This document shows, piece after piece, positions 29,168-37,686 of a DNA stretch of 64,000 bases. The translations under genes and the position numbers were made by a program. The notes under the pieces were generated by a model, which saw only the letters and a program-made list of their open reading frames with translations, was not told the DNA's origin and searched no databases. This DNA comes from Ectopseudomonas guguanensis (GTDB lineage Bacteria; Pseudomonadota; Gammaproteobacteria; Pseudomonadales; Pseudomonadaceae): assembly GCF_900104265.1 (NCBI RefSeq), contig NZ_FNJJ01000010.1, forward strand, positions 62,001-126,000. The letters run 5' to 3'. How positions within the stretch are numbered: position 1 is the stretch's first letter; every line of letters starts with the position of its first letter.

Positions 29168-29471
29168 GGTTCGAACCTGCTTCGGCTTCGGTGCCGCCAT
29201 GCTTATCCATCATCTTCTCGTGCCCCATATCGTCATGGTTCATGCCCTCATGATCCATGGTGCCATGATCCATCTGCTGGCCAGCGGCCTTGCCTTTCGA
29301 TTGATCTGCAGGCTTGTCACTGATGGCCTCGGGCGCAGCCGACTCGGCAGCATGTTGTTCGTGCTCGCTGTGCCCCTCACCTGCCAATGACGTCGGCGCA
29401 TACAAAGCAGCCAAAAAACTGAACATCGCTGCGCTGCCAAACAGGGCATTACGCTTCATAAAAGTACTCAT
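29157..29471 (-). CDS. Small Met/His-rich periplasmic copper-binding protein
   Basis: A 104-residue exported protein between copA and copB. After a signal peptide (to TSLAGE) it has [11 protein letters not shown], then [25 protein letters not shown], resembling the repeats of CopB and CopA. It overlaps copB by 11 bp and lies 12 bp after copA, so it is tightly co-expressed. Copper binding is inferred from composition; it could serve as a CopC-like carrier, for which no true homologue is seen. Confidence 0.75.
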   Translation of the reverse strand: MSTFMKRNALFGSAAMFSFLAALYAPTSLAGEGHSEHEQHAAESAAPEAISDKPADQSKGKAAGQQMDHGTMDHEGMNHDDMGHEKMMDKHGGTEAEAGSNHDH

Positions 29472-29483
29472 CAGAAATCTCCT

Positions 29484-31307
29484 TTACTCATCCACACGGA
29501 CTTCACGGAACATGCCCATTTCCATGTGGAGCAACAGGTGGCAGTGGTAGGCCCAACGCCCCAACGCATCGGCGGTCACCCGATAGCTGCGCTTGGAACC
29601 TGGCGGCATGTCGATGGTGTGTTTACGCACCAGGAAATTGCCGTTCGCATCCTCCAGATCACTCCACATGCCATGAAGATGGATCGGGTGAGTCATCATG
29701 GTGTCGTTGACCAGCGTGATGCGAACACGCTCGCCGTACTTGAGGCGTAGAGGCTCGGCGTCAGAGAACTTGATTCCATCGAAGGACCAGGAGAATTTCT
29801 CCATATGCCCGGTGAGGTGCAGCTCGATGGTGCGACTTGGCTCACGCCCGTCCGGATCAGGGAAGGTGCTGCGCAGGTCAGAGTACGTCAGCACGCGCCG
29901 GCCGTTATCACGCAGGCCGATACCTGGGTCGTCCAGCTTGTGCGTCGGCGTCATGGTCTGCATGTCGACCAAAGGATTGTTGGTCTCTGAGGCCGGGTGT
30001 GCCTGCATGTTGCCAGCCATGCCAGCCATGCCAGCCATGCCAGCCATGTTTGAATGATCCATTCCGGCCATCTGGCTGTGATCCATACCAGCCATGCCAC
30101 CCTGCATGCTGCCATGATCCATTCCCGCCATATTGCCCTGATCCATCCCGGCCATGTTCCCGTGATCCATACCGCCCATGCTGCCGTGATCCATACCCAT
30201 GTCGCCCATGGCAATCAGCGGACGCGGGTCGGGGCTGGGTACTGGTGCACTCAACCCCTCCTGTACAGCAAGGGTGCCGCGCGCATAGCCAGTGCGATCC
30301 ATGGATTGTGCAAACACGGTATACGCCTGTTCGCTGTCTGGTTCGACGATCACGTCGTAGGTCTCGGCCACGGCGATACGGAACTCGTCGACGCTGACCG
30401 GTTTGACGTGCAGACCATCGGCCGCAACCACAGTCATCTTCAGGCCCGGGATGCGCACATCGAAATAGGTCATCGCCGAGGCGTTGATGAAGCGCAGGCG
30501 GATCTTTTCGCCTGGTTTGAATATGCCGGTCCAGTTGCCATTGGGTGCCTGGCCATTCATCAGGTAGGTGTAGGTGTAGCCACTGACGTCAGCGAGATCC
30601 GTCGGGCTCATCTTCATCTCGGCCCACATCTTGCGATCGGCTACGGCGGCGGACCAACCCATCTCGCTTACGTCATCGATGAAGTCACCAACGGTGCGTT
30701 TGTGCTGGTTGTAGTAGTCCGACTGTTTCTTGAGCTTGGCCAGTACCCGCGTTGGATTTTCATCCGTCCAGTCGCTCAGCAACACGACGTAATCACGGTC
30801 GTAACTGAAGGGCTCGGGCTCCTTGGCATCGATGACCAGCGCGCCGTATACGCCGACCTGCTCCTGCAGCCCCGAGTGACTGTGATACCAGTAGGTACCG
30901 TTCTGGTTGACCTTGAACTTGTACTCATACATGCCGTCAGGGGCGATGCCATGGAAGCTCAGGCCAGGAACACCATCCATGTTCGCCGGCAGGATGATGC
31001 CGTGCCAATGGATGGAGGTGTCCTCCTTGAGGCGGTTGCGCACGCGCAATGTGACGGTATCGCCTTCGCGCCAACGAAGAATCGGCCCAGGGAGCGAGCC
31101 GTTGATGGTCATGGCCGTGCGCGCTGCGCCGGTGATGTTCACCGGGGTTTCACCGATGAATAGGTCGAATTCGTTACCAGTCAGTACGTTGGGCTGGCCG
31201 GGGCTGTTCACCGCCCAGACCGGCGTGCGCCACAGGCCAAGTCCGCCGATAATACCGGTGGCTGCCAGGCCTTTGACGAAGGTGCGCCTTGTGGTTTTGC
31301 TTTGCAT
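29484..31307 (-). CDS. copA: CopA periplasmic multicopper oxidase
   Basis: A 607-residue Tat-exported enzyme (RRTFVKG, then signal core to VWA). All four copper-centre motifs are visible: HWHG, WYHSHSG, HPIHLHG and YHCHLLLHMEMGM. It oxidises Cu(I) to the less toxic Cu(II) in the periplasm. Residues about 365-440 are a Met-rich insert of MDHGxM/MAGMDH units that bind extra copper. It is the first gene of the copA-small protein-copB-cytochrome-copG operon, with a CopR-type box at 31475-31490 upstream. Confidence 0.96.
   Translation of the reverse strand: MQSKTTRRTFVKGLAATGIIGGLGLWRTPVWAVNSPGQPNVLTGNEFDLFIGETPVNITGAARTAMTINGSLPGPILRWREGDTVTLRVRNRLKEDTSIHWHGIILPANMDGVPGLSFHGIAPDGMYEYKFKVNQNGTYWYHSHSGLQEQVGVYGALVIDAKEPEPFSYDRDYVVLLSDWTDENPTRVLAKLKKQSDYYNQHKRTVGDFIDDVSEMGWSAAVADRKMWAEMKMSPTDLADVSGYTYTYLMNGQAPNGNWTGIFKPGEKIRLRFINASAMTYFDVRIPGLKMTVVAADGLHVKPVSVDEFRIAVAETYDVIVEPDSEQAYTVFAQSMDRTGYARGTLAVQEGLSAPVPSPDPRPLIAMGDMGMDHGSMGGMDHGNMAGMDQGNMAGMDHGSMQGGMAGMDHSQMAGMDHSNMAGMAGMAGMAGNMQAHPASETNNPLVDMQTMTPTHKLDDPGIGLRDNGRRVLTYSDLRSTFPDPDGREPSRTIELHLTGHMEKFSWSFDGIKFSDAEPLRLKYGERVRITLVNDTMMTHPIHLHGMWSDLEDANGNFLVRKHTIDMPPGSKRSYRVTADALGRWAYHCHLLLHMEMGMFREVRVDE
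30013..30048. repeat. Four exact 9-bp tandem repeats inside copA
   Basis: The plus strand reads four copies of GCCAGCCAT, coding (MetAlaGly)4 in the Met-rich insert of CopA. An in-frame 9-bp unit allows copy-number change by slippage without a frameshift. Confidence 0.85.
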
Positions 31308-31474
31308 GCCGTTTTGTCCAATCCGTCAAATGAGCCGGTGATGGTGTGCCCGGTCTCGGGTTCATGGCTGCTTCAATGTCGGGGATTTACCCCTCAACTT
31401 TCCACGTCGGTGCATTGCACAAGCCTTACCGACGATGAGCAGTATGAAACTGCCATATCCCAACCATCCGGGTG

Positions 31475-31490
31475 ATTACATTTCTGTAAG
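31475..31490. promoter_or_regulatory. CopR-like box upstream of copA
   Basis: ATTACA-TTTC-TGTAAG, an imperfect 16-bp dyad, lies 168 bp ahead of the copA start and just past the end of the PtrA-like gene. Confidence 0.7.
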
Positions 31491-31500
31491 GTAGATGACT

Positions 31501-31707
31501 TCAGCAGTTGGTGTGCTCTGCTTGCTCGGTTGGACTGCTGGCTACAGGAGCCTCAACTTTCTGCTGCTGGGCCACCCGGTAGGCCTCCAGAGACGTCTGG
31601 CGTGCCTGCTCCATGCGCGCGAAGGTTCGGTCAGCACCACCTTCAGCCATTGCCAAGCTGGAGATGCTCAGAGCAGTAACTACAAGCAGAGCTTTGATCG
31701 ATTTCAT
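31501..31707 (-). CDS. PtrA-like small periplasmic protein
   Basis: A 68-residue exported protein: signal peptide MKSIKALLVVTALSISSLAMA followed by EGGADRTFARMEQARQTSLEAYR, close to P. aeruginosa PtrA, a copper-induced protein. The ATG at 31707 follows GAGGA. It has one Cys, the last residue. It is divergent from the bufferin operon, sharing the 290-bp promoter region with a CopR-type box, and lies upstream of copA on the same strand. Function at the molecular level is unclear. Confidence 0.75.
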   Translation of the reverse strand: MKSIKALLVVTALSISSLAMAEGGADRTFARMEQARQTSLEAYRVAQQQKVEAPVASSPTEQAEHTNC

Positions 31708-31812
31708 TTTGGGTATTCCTCGTAAGTTAAGTGGTCCCTGCAACTGCAGAGGCCGAGCTTTAGGCTCGATGTCACGTTAACTAAGAGGGCCTGTCAGCAA
31801 CCTGAGCCGAAC

Positions 31813-31828
31813 ATTACAGTTCTGTCAG
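31813..31828. promoter_or_regulatory. CopR-like box between PtrA-like gene and bufferin operon
   Basis: ATTACA-GTTC-TGTCAG, in reverse CTGACA-GAAC-TGTAAT, is the best match in the window to the pseudomonad CopR box as I know it. It may serve both divergent genes. Confidence 0.72.
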
Positions 31829-31997
31829 GTTGCTATTTCTTTCTTGTAGCCCATCCAGAAGGCTCGGTACTGTCTTTCATGCCCTCATAAAGCCTTGCGA
31901 ATTTCTTGAGAGGGCATGCTCGGCAGCGATGCCTAAGCTACTCAGGGTCATTCGCACCCGCGGATAAGACCACCAACAATTAAGAGAGATTGTCACT

Positions 31998-32258
31998 ATG
32001 TCGAATAAATCCAACGTCGCTACCGGTGCCGCTCTGGCTCTCGTGGCCGCCAGCCTGTTTGCTACCCTGCCTGTCCAGGCCGCCCAGGACACCAAAGCAG
32101 CTGAAGTGAAGTGCTTCGGCGTCAACGGTTGCAAGGGCCAGAACGACTGCATGACCGCCAAAAATGCCTGCAAAGGCCAGGGAGAATGCAAAGGCCAGGG
32201 CTTCAAGCTGATGACTCAGGCCAAGTGCGATGAGGCCGGTGGCAAGACCAGCGAATAA
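31998..32258 (+). CDS. bufA2: BufA2-type bufferin precursor (copper-binding RiPP)
   Basis: An 86-residue precursor with an N-terminal signal peptide (to about VQAAQ) and a core with six Cys (residues 39, 45, 51, 58, 64, 77) in KCFGVNGCKGQNDC and NACKGQGECKGQGFK. Bufferins are periplasmic copper-sequestering peptides whose Cys are modified to thio-oxazole-type groups by the MNIO enzyme BufB and its partner BufC, both encoded next. The spacing CKGQ repeats match the BufA2 subtype rather than BufA1. A CopR-like box precedes it. Confidence 0.88.
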   Translation: MSNKSNVATGAALALVAASLFATLPVQAAQDTKAAEVKCFGVNGCKGQNDCMTAKNACKGQGECKGQGFKLMTQAKCDEAGGKTSE

Positions 32259-32302
32259 TGCCGTTGCGGGGAGTGCCTGCCACTCCCCTGCTGGAGTCTT
32301 GA

Positions 32303-33139
32303 ATGAGTAAGCGCAAAACACTGGGTTTCGGTCTTGGCCTTCGCAGTGAGTATTACCAGCAGATTCTTGAACAGCGACCTGCGGTCGACTGGTTTGAGAT
32401 CATTTCCGAGAATTACCTGGTGGGCGGTGGCAAGGCCCTCTACTTTCTCGATGCGATTGGCGAGCAATACCCGTTGGTGATGCACGGAGTATCGCTGTCG
32501 ATCGGCGGTTCGCATAACCTGGACATGGGCTACCTACGACAGCTCAAGCAACTGGCGGACCGGATACAGCCCCAGTGGGTTTCCGACCACTTGTGCTGGA
32601 GTCGCGGCAACGCCCATCAACTCCACGACCTGCTGCCGCTGCCGTTTACCCAAGAAAGCCTGCTGCATGTCGCCGCGCGGGTGCGTCTAGTGCAGGATGT
32701 TCTGGAACGTCCCATTGTGCTGGAGAACGTTTCTTCTTACGTGCAGTGGAAGACGTCCAGCATGAGCGAATCGCAGTTTCTCTCGGAACTGAGTTTCCTG
32801 ACCGGTTGCGAATTGCTCCTTGACGTGAACAACGTCTACGTCAGCGCACGAAATCAGGATTTCGACCCATGGCAGTTCATCTTGGAATTGCCGCACGAGC
32901 GGATTCGTCAAATTCATCTGGCCGGGCACAGCGATTACGGGCAGTACCTCATCGACACCCATGACCAGCCCATCGCTGATCCGGTTTGGTCTCTCTACAG
33001 CAAGACTTTGAGCTACTTGGGCCCGACATCGACCTTGATCGAGCGGGATGACCAGTTTCCGCCGCTGGAAGAGCTGTTGTCCGAATTAGCACATGCCCGT
33101 GCTATCGCCAAATCTGTGATATCGGGGGCCACCCCTTGA
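32303..33139 (+). CDS. bufB: BufB MNIO (DUF692) multinuclear iron enzyme
   Basis: A 278-residue TIM-barrel enzyme of the DUF692/MNIO family. Metal-ligand segments visible include VDWFEIISENY, PLVMHGVSLSIG, VLENVSSY, DVNNVYVSARN and HLAGHSDYG followed by IDTHDQPIADPVW. Enzymes of this group use two or three iron ions to convert Cys residues of bufferin precursors. GGAG precedes ATG 32303, 44 bp after bufA. Its stop overlaps bufC. Confidence 0.92.
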   Translation: MSKRKTLGFGLGLRSEYYQQILEQRPAVDWFEIISENYLVGGGKALYFLDAIGEQYPLVMHGVSLSIGGSHNLDMGYLRQLKQLADRIQPQWVSDHLCWSRGNAHQLHDLLPLPFTQESLLHVAARVRLVQDVLERPIVLENVSSYVQWKTSSMSESQFLSELSFLTGCELLLDVNNVYVSARNQDFDPWQFILELPHERIRQIHLAGHSDYGQYLIDTHDQPIADPVWSLYSKTLSYLGPTSTLIERDDQFPPLEELLSELAHARAIAKSVISGATP

Positions 33140-33930
33140 GCCTGATCGCCCTACAGACTGCATTTGAAACTTACCTGACAGGTGGCAGTGCCCTGCCCTC
33201 CAACGAGCTTTTGGAGCAGATCCGAGGTAGCACAGCGCTGAGTGCTCTCGAAGGCCTGCAGATCTACCACAACGCTTACCGTTCGCGCCTGCTTGCGGTC
33301 TTGCGAGAAGACTTCCCTGCCCTGCTTCACTGGATCGGCAACGAATCATTCGAGCAGCTCGCACTGGCCTACTTGGCCGCCTGGCCACCACGACATTTCA
33401 GCATTCGCTGGCTGGGCGAGAAGCTGCCCGAGTTCATTAGCAGCTACGTCGAAGAACCCCAACTATCGCCGATGCGCGAACTCGCGGAGCTTGAGTGGGC
33501 TTTTACACTGGCTTTCGATGCTCAGGACGTCGAAGTGCTTTCACTGCAGGCCATCAGTGATTTTTCGGCTGAAGACTGGATTTCACTCAGGGTTTCCCTG
33601 ACTGCATCTGCCCGGTGGTTGCAGCTGCAGTACAACACGCTGGAGTTGTGGAAAGCCGCCAAGTCCGGCAGCTTGCTGCCTGATATTACCCGCCTGCCAA
33701 CGAACCTAGCCTGTCTTGTTTGGCGTCATGAACTCGTCTGCCAGTACCGGAGCCTGGAGCCAGCGGAGGCTTCGGCATTGCAGTTTCTCATCGAGGGCGG
33801 ATCGTTCGCTGAACTCTGCGAGTCGTTGAGCGCCACGCATGGCGAGCAAGCTCCCTTGCAAGCCGCGACCTGGTTGAAGTTGTGGGTCAACGACGGTTTG
33901 CTAAAGCGCGGCCAGCTATTACACGAATGA
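33136..33930 (+). CDS. bufC: BufC (DUF2063) partner of the bufferin-modifying enzyme
   Basis: A 264-residue soluble protein. The first 90 residues are the DUF2063 putative DNA-binding-like fold (ALEGLQIYHNAYRSRLLAVLREDFPAL), which in MNIO systems acts as the precursor-recognition partner. It starts at TTG 33136, overlapping the bufB stop (TTGA), so translation is coupled. The C-terminal half has no motif I recognise. Its place in bufA-bufB-bufC is the standard bufferin order. Confidence 0.85.
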   Translation: MSLIALQTAFETYLTGGSALPSNELLEQIRGSTALSALEGLQIYHNAYRSRLLAVLREDFPALLHWIGNESFEQLALAYLAAWPPRHFSIRWLGEKLPEFISSYVEEPQLSPMRELAELEWAFTLAFDAQDVEVLSLQAISDFSAEDWISLRVSLTASARWLQLQYNTLELWKAAKSGSLLPDITRLPTNLACLVWRHELVCQYRSLEPAEASALQFLIEGGSFAELCESLSATHGEQAPLQAATWLKLWVNDGLLKRGQLLHE

Positions 33931-33980
33931 CCCGGAACCTTTAGGCTAGCGCTCTCTCTTTGGCCACTCCGAGCGCTTCT

Positions 33981-34295
33981 ATGACTCACCGCATCATTCA
34001 TTTCAAACAGCAAGCCTTGCTTGACCCGGAGACCTATCAGGCAATGCTGGCCGACGGCGTTGGTCACTGGGAGCGGCTTGCAGGAGAAGTCGTCGGCATA
34101 GAAGACGAAAAAAGCCACGAGTTCGCTGCATTGAAAAGCCTGTTCAAGCGCAAGCGGTACTCCTATGACACGCTGGAAATGCGCGAGCCAGGCGATCACT
34201 CAAACTGGCTTCGCGGCCGAGATGGTTCAGAAGGTATGACCAACGAGGTCACCAGTATCCCAGGGCTAAAAGAGCTCTCAGAACTGGAGATTTAG
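33981..34295 (+). CDS. Small conserved-looking protein after the bufferin genes
   Basis: A 104-residue soluble, charged protein starting MTHRIIHFKQQALLDPETYQAML. It has no Cys, signal peptide or membrane segment, and I do not recognise its family. It lies 50 bp after bufC on the same strand and could be the fourth gene of that operon. Features are a Lys/Arg patch (KSLFKRKRYSYDTLEMRE) and a short acidic C-terminus. The start at 33960 is possible but lacks a better ribosome site. Confidence 0.55.
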   Translation: MTHRIIHFKQQALLDPETYQAMLADGVGHWERLAGEVVGIEDEKSHEFAALKSLFKRKRYSYDTLEMREPGDHSNWLRGRDGSEGMTNEVTSIPGLKELSELEI

Positions 34296-34304
34296 TGGGA
34301 TAGC

Positions 34305-34328
34305 AGGTCAGCGCTCAAGCGCTGACCT
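34305..34328. terminator. Perfect 11-bp stem between convergent genes
   Basis: AGGTCAGCGCT (34305-34315) pairs with AGCGCTGACCT (34318-34328), leaving a two-base loop. It overlaps the copZ stop and follows the plus-strand gene, so it probably ends both transcripts. Confidence 0.7.
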
Positions 34329-34515
34329 GGGCCGAATAGCCAAGCTCCTGGATGAGTTCGCGGATCGATTCGGCACTTTCTGTGCTCTCAACGGTGACCT
34401 TGCCGGCCGCTCGATCCACTTCTACTCGTGCATCCTGATCCAGAGCTTGAATGGCCTTCGTGATTTTGCTCACGCAACTGCCACAGCCCATCCCCGCAAC
34501 ACTCAGACTAAACAT
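34315..34515 (-). CDS. copZ: CopZ-like copper chaperone (HMA domain)
   Basis: A 66-residue ferredoxin-like heavy-metal-associated domain with the binding loop GMGCGSCVSK (residues 8-17, two Cys), starting MFSLSVAG. It carries Cu(I) in the cytoplasm to P-type ATPases or regulators. ATG 34515 is preceded by a MerR/CueR-type promoter (34560-34590), so it is probably controlled by CueR encoded elsewhere. It is monocistronic. Confidence 0.9.
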   Translation of the reverse strand: MFSLSVAGMGCGSCVSKITKAIQALDQDARVEVDRAAGKVTVESTESAESIRELIQELGYSAQVSA

Positions 34516-34559
34516 GTCTTTCACCTCATTTCGTCCGCGGCTCAAGTTACCGCACGGAC

Positions 34560-34590
34560 AGCATCGACCTTGACACGATGGCAAGGTCAA
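34560..34590 (-). promoter_or_regulatory. CueR-type MerR promoter of copZ
   Basis: On the minus strand -35 TTGACC (34590-34585) and -10 GATGCT (34565-34560) are 19 bp apart, the stretched spacing that MerR-family activators correct. The spacer carries a dyad with arms ACCTTG and CAAGGT (34567-34587), the CueR type. Confidence 0.82.
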
Positions 34591-34753
34591 GCCCGTACTC
34601 TACAAGAGGTTCAAGCGCCAATGCAGGCTGCGATCTGGCTGAAGTGACGAGCTACTGGTCCGCTCAAGGAAGGCCAATGAAGATCCTTGCTATGAATAGG
34701 CCCAGAACACCTCATTCCATGTGGGGAAACACAGCAACGAGTTGATTGATGCT

Positions 34754-35206
34754 TCAGTGGCGATGGCTCTTGCCAACGTGCGTATGCTCTGCCTCAGGCA
34801 AAGGTTGAACCCCTCCGCTCGAACTAAGTTGCTGGATGATTGCGCATGCATCGACACTTCTCTCCGCGGCGCATCGATGGCGCAACTCAACGAGCTGCTT
34901 CTGCAGAGCTAACAGACTGTTGATCCGAAGCTCCACATGGCGAATGTGCTCGTCTACCAAGCCGTTAACGCTATCGCAGCTCTCCTCCGGACGATCGATG
35001 AGCAAAAGCAGCCGCCGTATTTCATCAAGCGTCATGTCCAGGGTTCGGCAGTTACGGATGAATACGAGCCGCTCTAGGTGCTCCTTCCCGTAGACCCGGT
35101 AGTTCCCCTCGCTTCGACCAGGAACAGGCAGCAGCCCTTCACGTTCATAGTAACGAATAGTCTCCACCTGACAGTCAGCCTGCTTTCCGAGCTCACCAAT
35201 CTTCAT
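34754..35206 (-). CDS. cadR: CadR Cd(II)/Pb(II)-responsive MerR-family regulator
   Basis: A 150-residue regulator starting MKIGELGKQADCQVETIRYYER, the winged-helix DNA-binding domain. The metal-site cysteines are Cys77, Cys112 and Cys121, matching the Cd/Pb/Zn class, and the C-terminus is His-rich (EAEHTHVGKSHRH), as in Pseudomonas CadR. ATG 35206 is divergent from cadA with an 83-bp shared gap carrying a MerR-type dyad. It would activate cadA and control itself. Confidence 0.92.
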   Translation of the reverse strand: MKIGELGKQADCQVETIRYYEREGLLPVPGRSEGNYRVYGKEHLERLVFIRNCRTLDMTLDEIRRLLLLIDRPEESCDSVNGLVDEHIRHVELRINSLLALQKQLVELRHRCAAERSVDACAIIQQLSSSGGVQPLPEAEHTHVGKSHRH

Positions 35207-35229
35207 GGGACGAATCTCCTGATCAATGC

Positions 35230-35260
35230 TTGACCCTATAGTGGCTTCAGGGTGTTGACT
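35230..35260 (+). promoter_or_regulatory. CadR-controlled promoter of cadA
   Basis: A -35 TTGACC at 35230-35235 and a dyad with arms ACCCT (35233-35237) and AGGGT (35249-35253) match the CadR/ZntR type. A weak -10 (TTGACT, 35255-35260) follows at 19 bp. Confidence 0.78.
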
Positions 35261-35289
35261 CTGCAATGACTTAGATAAGAGGTCCCGCC

Positions 35290-37674
35290 ATGAGCAGTTG
35301 CTGCAGTCACGACCACTCGGATCATCATAAACCTGAAGACCAAAAGCGCGAGCCAGCGCCACCAGGAACGACATTCAGCGCTTTCCACATCCAGGCGATG
35401 GACTGTCCGACAGAGCAGAGCCTGATTCAGAGCAAGCTTGGCTCGCTGGCCGGGATACACCAGCTCGACTTTAACTTGATGACTCGCGTTCTAGGGGTAC
35501 AGCACAGTCTCCCTTCGGTCACCCCCATCATTGATGTGATCGCCTCCCTGGGTATGCAGGCCGAGCCCACGGACGCTCATGTACAAACACGAATTCGCAT
35601 CGAGCAGATGGACTGTCCTACTGAGGAGAAGCTCATTCGCGACAAGCTCGCTAACCAGAAAGGCATCAGCAATCTGCAGTTCAACCTGCTGCAACGCACT
35701 CTGGTCGTAGACCATGTTCCAGAGCTGTTACCTCAGCTCATGGCAGCCATCCAGGAGCTCGGGCTTTCACCGGTTGTCGAGGAGAGTGCCGACCGCCAGG
35801 AACCTACCCCAACGAAGAAGAAGCATTGGTGGCCGCTGGCGATCGCGGGGATCGCTGCGGTTTCAGCCGAAATAATCCACTTTGGGCAGTTGGCCCCCGA
35901 ATGGGCGGTTGCAGCCTTAGCAATAGTGGGGATAGCGCTAAGTGGGCTCGGTACCTACAAGAAGGGCTGGATTGCGCTCAAGAACCGCAACCTGAACATC
36001 AATGCCCTCATGAGCATTGCTGTAACCGGTGCCGTATTGATTGGCCAATGGCCCGAAGCGGCCATGGTTATGGTGCTCTTCGCGGTAGCCGAGGTTATTG
36101 AAGCGCGCTCACTGGAGCGTGCACGTAACGCCATCCGTGGACTCATGGACTTAAGCCCCGAGCGGGCCACTGTTTTGCAGGCGGATGGATCCTGGCTAGA
36201 TGCGGACATCAAGGCGGTAGCACTTGGCGCTGTTGTTCGGGTACGGCCAGGTGAGCGAATTGGCTTGGATGGCGAGGTGACGGCAGGCACCTCCACCGTC
36301 AATCAAGCACCTATAACCGGCGAGAGCTTGCCGGTAGATAAGAGCATTGGAGATCAGGTTTTTGCGGGCACGATAAACGAGGCAGGGTCGTTGGAGTTCA
36401 GGGTAACAGCAGCGTCTACCAACACTACCCTGGCTCGGATCATTCATGCGGTGGAGGAGGCTCAGGGCTCTCGGGCGCCGACCCAACGTTTCGTTGACCG
36501 CTTTTCTCAGATCTACACCCCCGCCGTGTTCTTGGTGTCCCTAGGGGTCGCCTTGCTCCCACCGCTATTGCTGAGTGGCGCATGGCAGGAGTGGATCTAT
36601 CGAGCGCTGGTATTGCTGGTCGTCGCGTGCCCATGCGCGCTGGTCATTTCCACTCCCGTTACCATCGTCAGCGGCCTGGCAGCGGCGGCTCGCAAAGGCA
36701 TCCTCATCAAAGGTGGGGTCTATCTGGAGAGCGGCAAAGATCTGGCACTGCTTGCACTCGACAAGACTGGAACCATCACTCAAGGGAGGCCGGTTCAGAC
36801 AGACTTCCTGCCGCTCAAAGAAACAGATATCGAAATGCATCGTGTCAGTGCCGCTAGCCTAGCTGCTCGCTCTGATCACCCGGTATCAAAAGCACTCGCT
36901 CGACATGCGATGGATAACGATGTGTCGCTACTGGACGTCAAGGAGTTTGAAGCGCTTCCTGGACGGGGAGTCAAAGGCCGTGTGAAAGGCCAACTGTTGT
37001 ATCTAGGCAACCATCGTCTGGTTGAGGAGCTGGGGCTCTGTTCTAAGGAGCTGGAGCTTACGCTGGAGCGGCTGGAGCGTCAGGGTAAGACCGTCGTCAT
37101 CCTGTGCGACGGCCAACAGCCCCTTGTTCTATTCGCAGTCGCAGACACCGTGAAAGAGACCAGTGCCGATGCCATGCGGCAGCTCCACGAGCTTGGGGTA
37201 AAGACATGTATGCTCAGTGGCGATAACGAGCACACAGCCCTGGCGATAGCCCAGCAGGTGGGTATTGATGAGGCTCGTGGCAACCTGTTGCCGGCAGACA
37301 AGCTCACAGTCATCGCTGAAATGCAGGCCCAAGGTTTAACGGTTGGCATGGTGGGAGACGGAATTAACGATGCCCCAGCGCTGGCAAAAGCTCAGATTGG
37401 CTTTGCCATGGGTAGCGCAGGGACCGACACGGCGATAGAAACCGCGGACGTTGCACTGATGGATGACGACTTGCGCAAGGTCGCTACGTTCGTCCGTCTA
37501 TCTCGTAGTACTGCTGCCATCCTCAAGCAGAACATCGCCCTGGCACTTGGCATCAAGGCTATCTTCCTGGGCATAACCATCACAGGAGGCGCCACTATGT
37601 GGATGGCTGTCTTCGCTGACATGGGCGTCAGCCTGCTCGTGGTGTTTAACGGCCTGAGGCTGCTCAGACAATAA
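35290..37674 (+). CDS. cadA: CadA Cd/Zn/Pb-exporting P-type ATPase
   Basis: A 794-residue P1B-2 ATPase. A His/Cys-rich N-terminus (SSCCSHDHSDHH) leads to two HMA-type domains with MDCPTE motifs (about residues 37-42 and 103-108). TM6 has CPC (about 446-448), the phosphorylation loop is DKTGT (about 490) and TM8 has DMGVSLLVVFNGLRLL, whose Asp is typical of Zn/Cd/Pb pumps. It is divergent from cadR. A DUF3703 gene follows 12 bp downstream. Confidence 0.95.
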   Translation: MSSCCSHDHSDHHKPEDQKREPAPPGTTFSAFHIQAMDCPTEQSLIQSKLGSLAGIHQLDFNLMTRVLGVQHSLPSVTPIIDVIASLGMQAEPTDAHVQTRIRIEQMDCPTEEKLIRDKLANQKGISNLQFNLLQRTLVVDHVPELLPQLMAAIQELGLSPVVEESADRQEPTPTKKKHWWPLAIAGIAAVSAEIIHFGQLAPEWAVAALAIVGIALSGLGTYKKGWIALKNRNLNINALMSIAVTGAVLIGQWPEAAMVMVLFAVAEVIEARSLERARNAIRGLMDLSPERATVLQADGSWLDADIKAVALGAVVRVRPGERIGLDGEVTAGTSTVNQAPITGESLPVDKSIGDQVFAGTINEAGSLEFRVTAASTNTTLARIIHAVEEAQGSRAPTQRFVDRFSQIYTPAVFLVSLGVALLPPLLLSGAWQEWIYRALVLLVVACPCALVISTPVTIVSGLAAAARKGILIKGGVYLESGKDLALLALDKTGTITQGRPVQTDFLPLKETDIEMHRVSAASLAARSDHPVSKALARHAMDNDVSLLDVKEFEALPGRGVKGRVKGQLLYLGNHRLVEELGLCSKELELTLERLERQGKTVVILCDGQQPLVLFAVADTVKETSADAMRQLHELGVKTCMLSGDNEHTALAIAQQVGIDEARGNLLPADKLTVIAEMQAQGLTVGMVGDGINDAPALAKAQIGFAMGSAGTDTAIETADVALMDDDLRKVATFVRLSRSTAAILKQNIALALGIKAIFLGITITGGATMWMAVFADMGVSLLVVFNGLRLLRQ

Positions 37675-37686
37675 TGGGAGGTAGCC

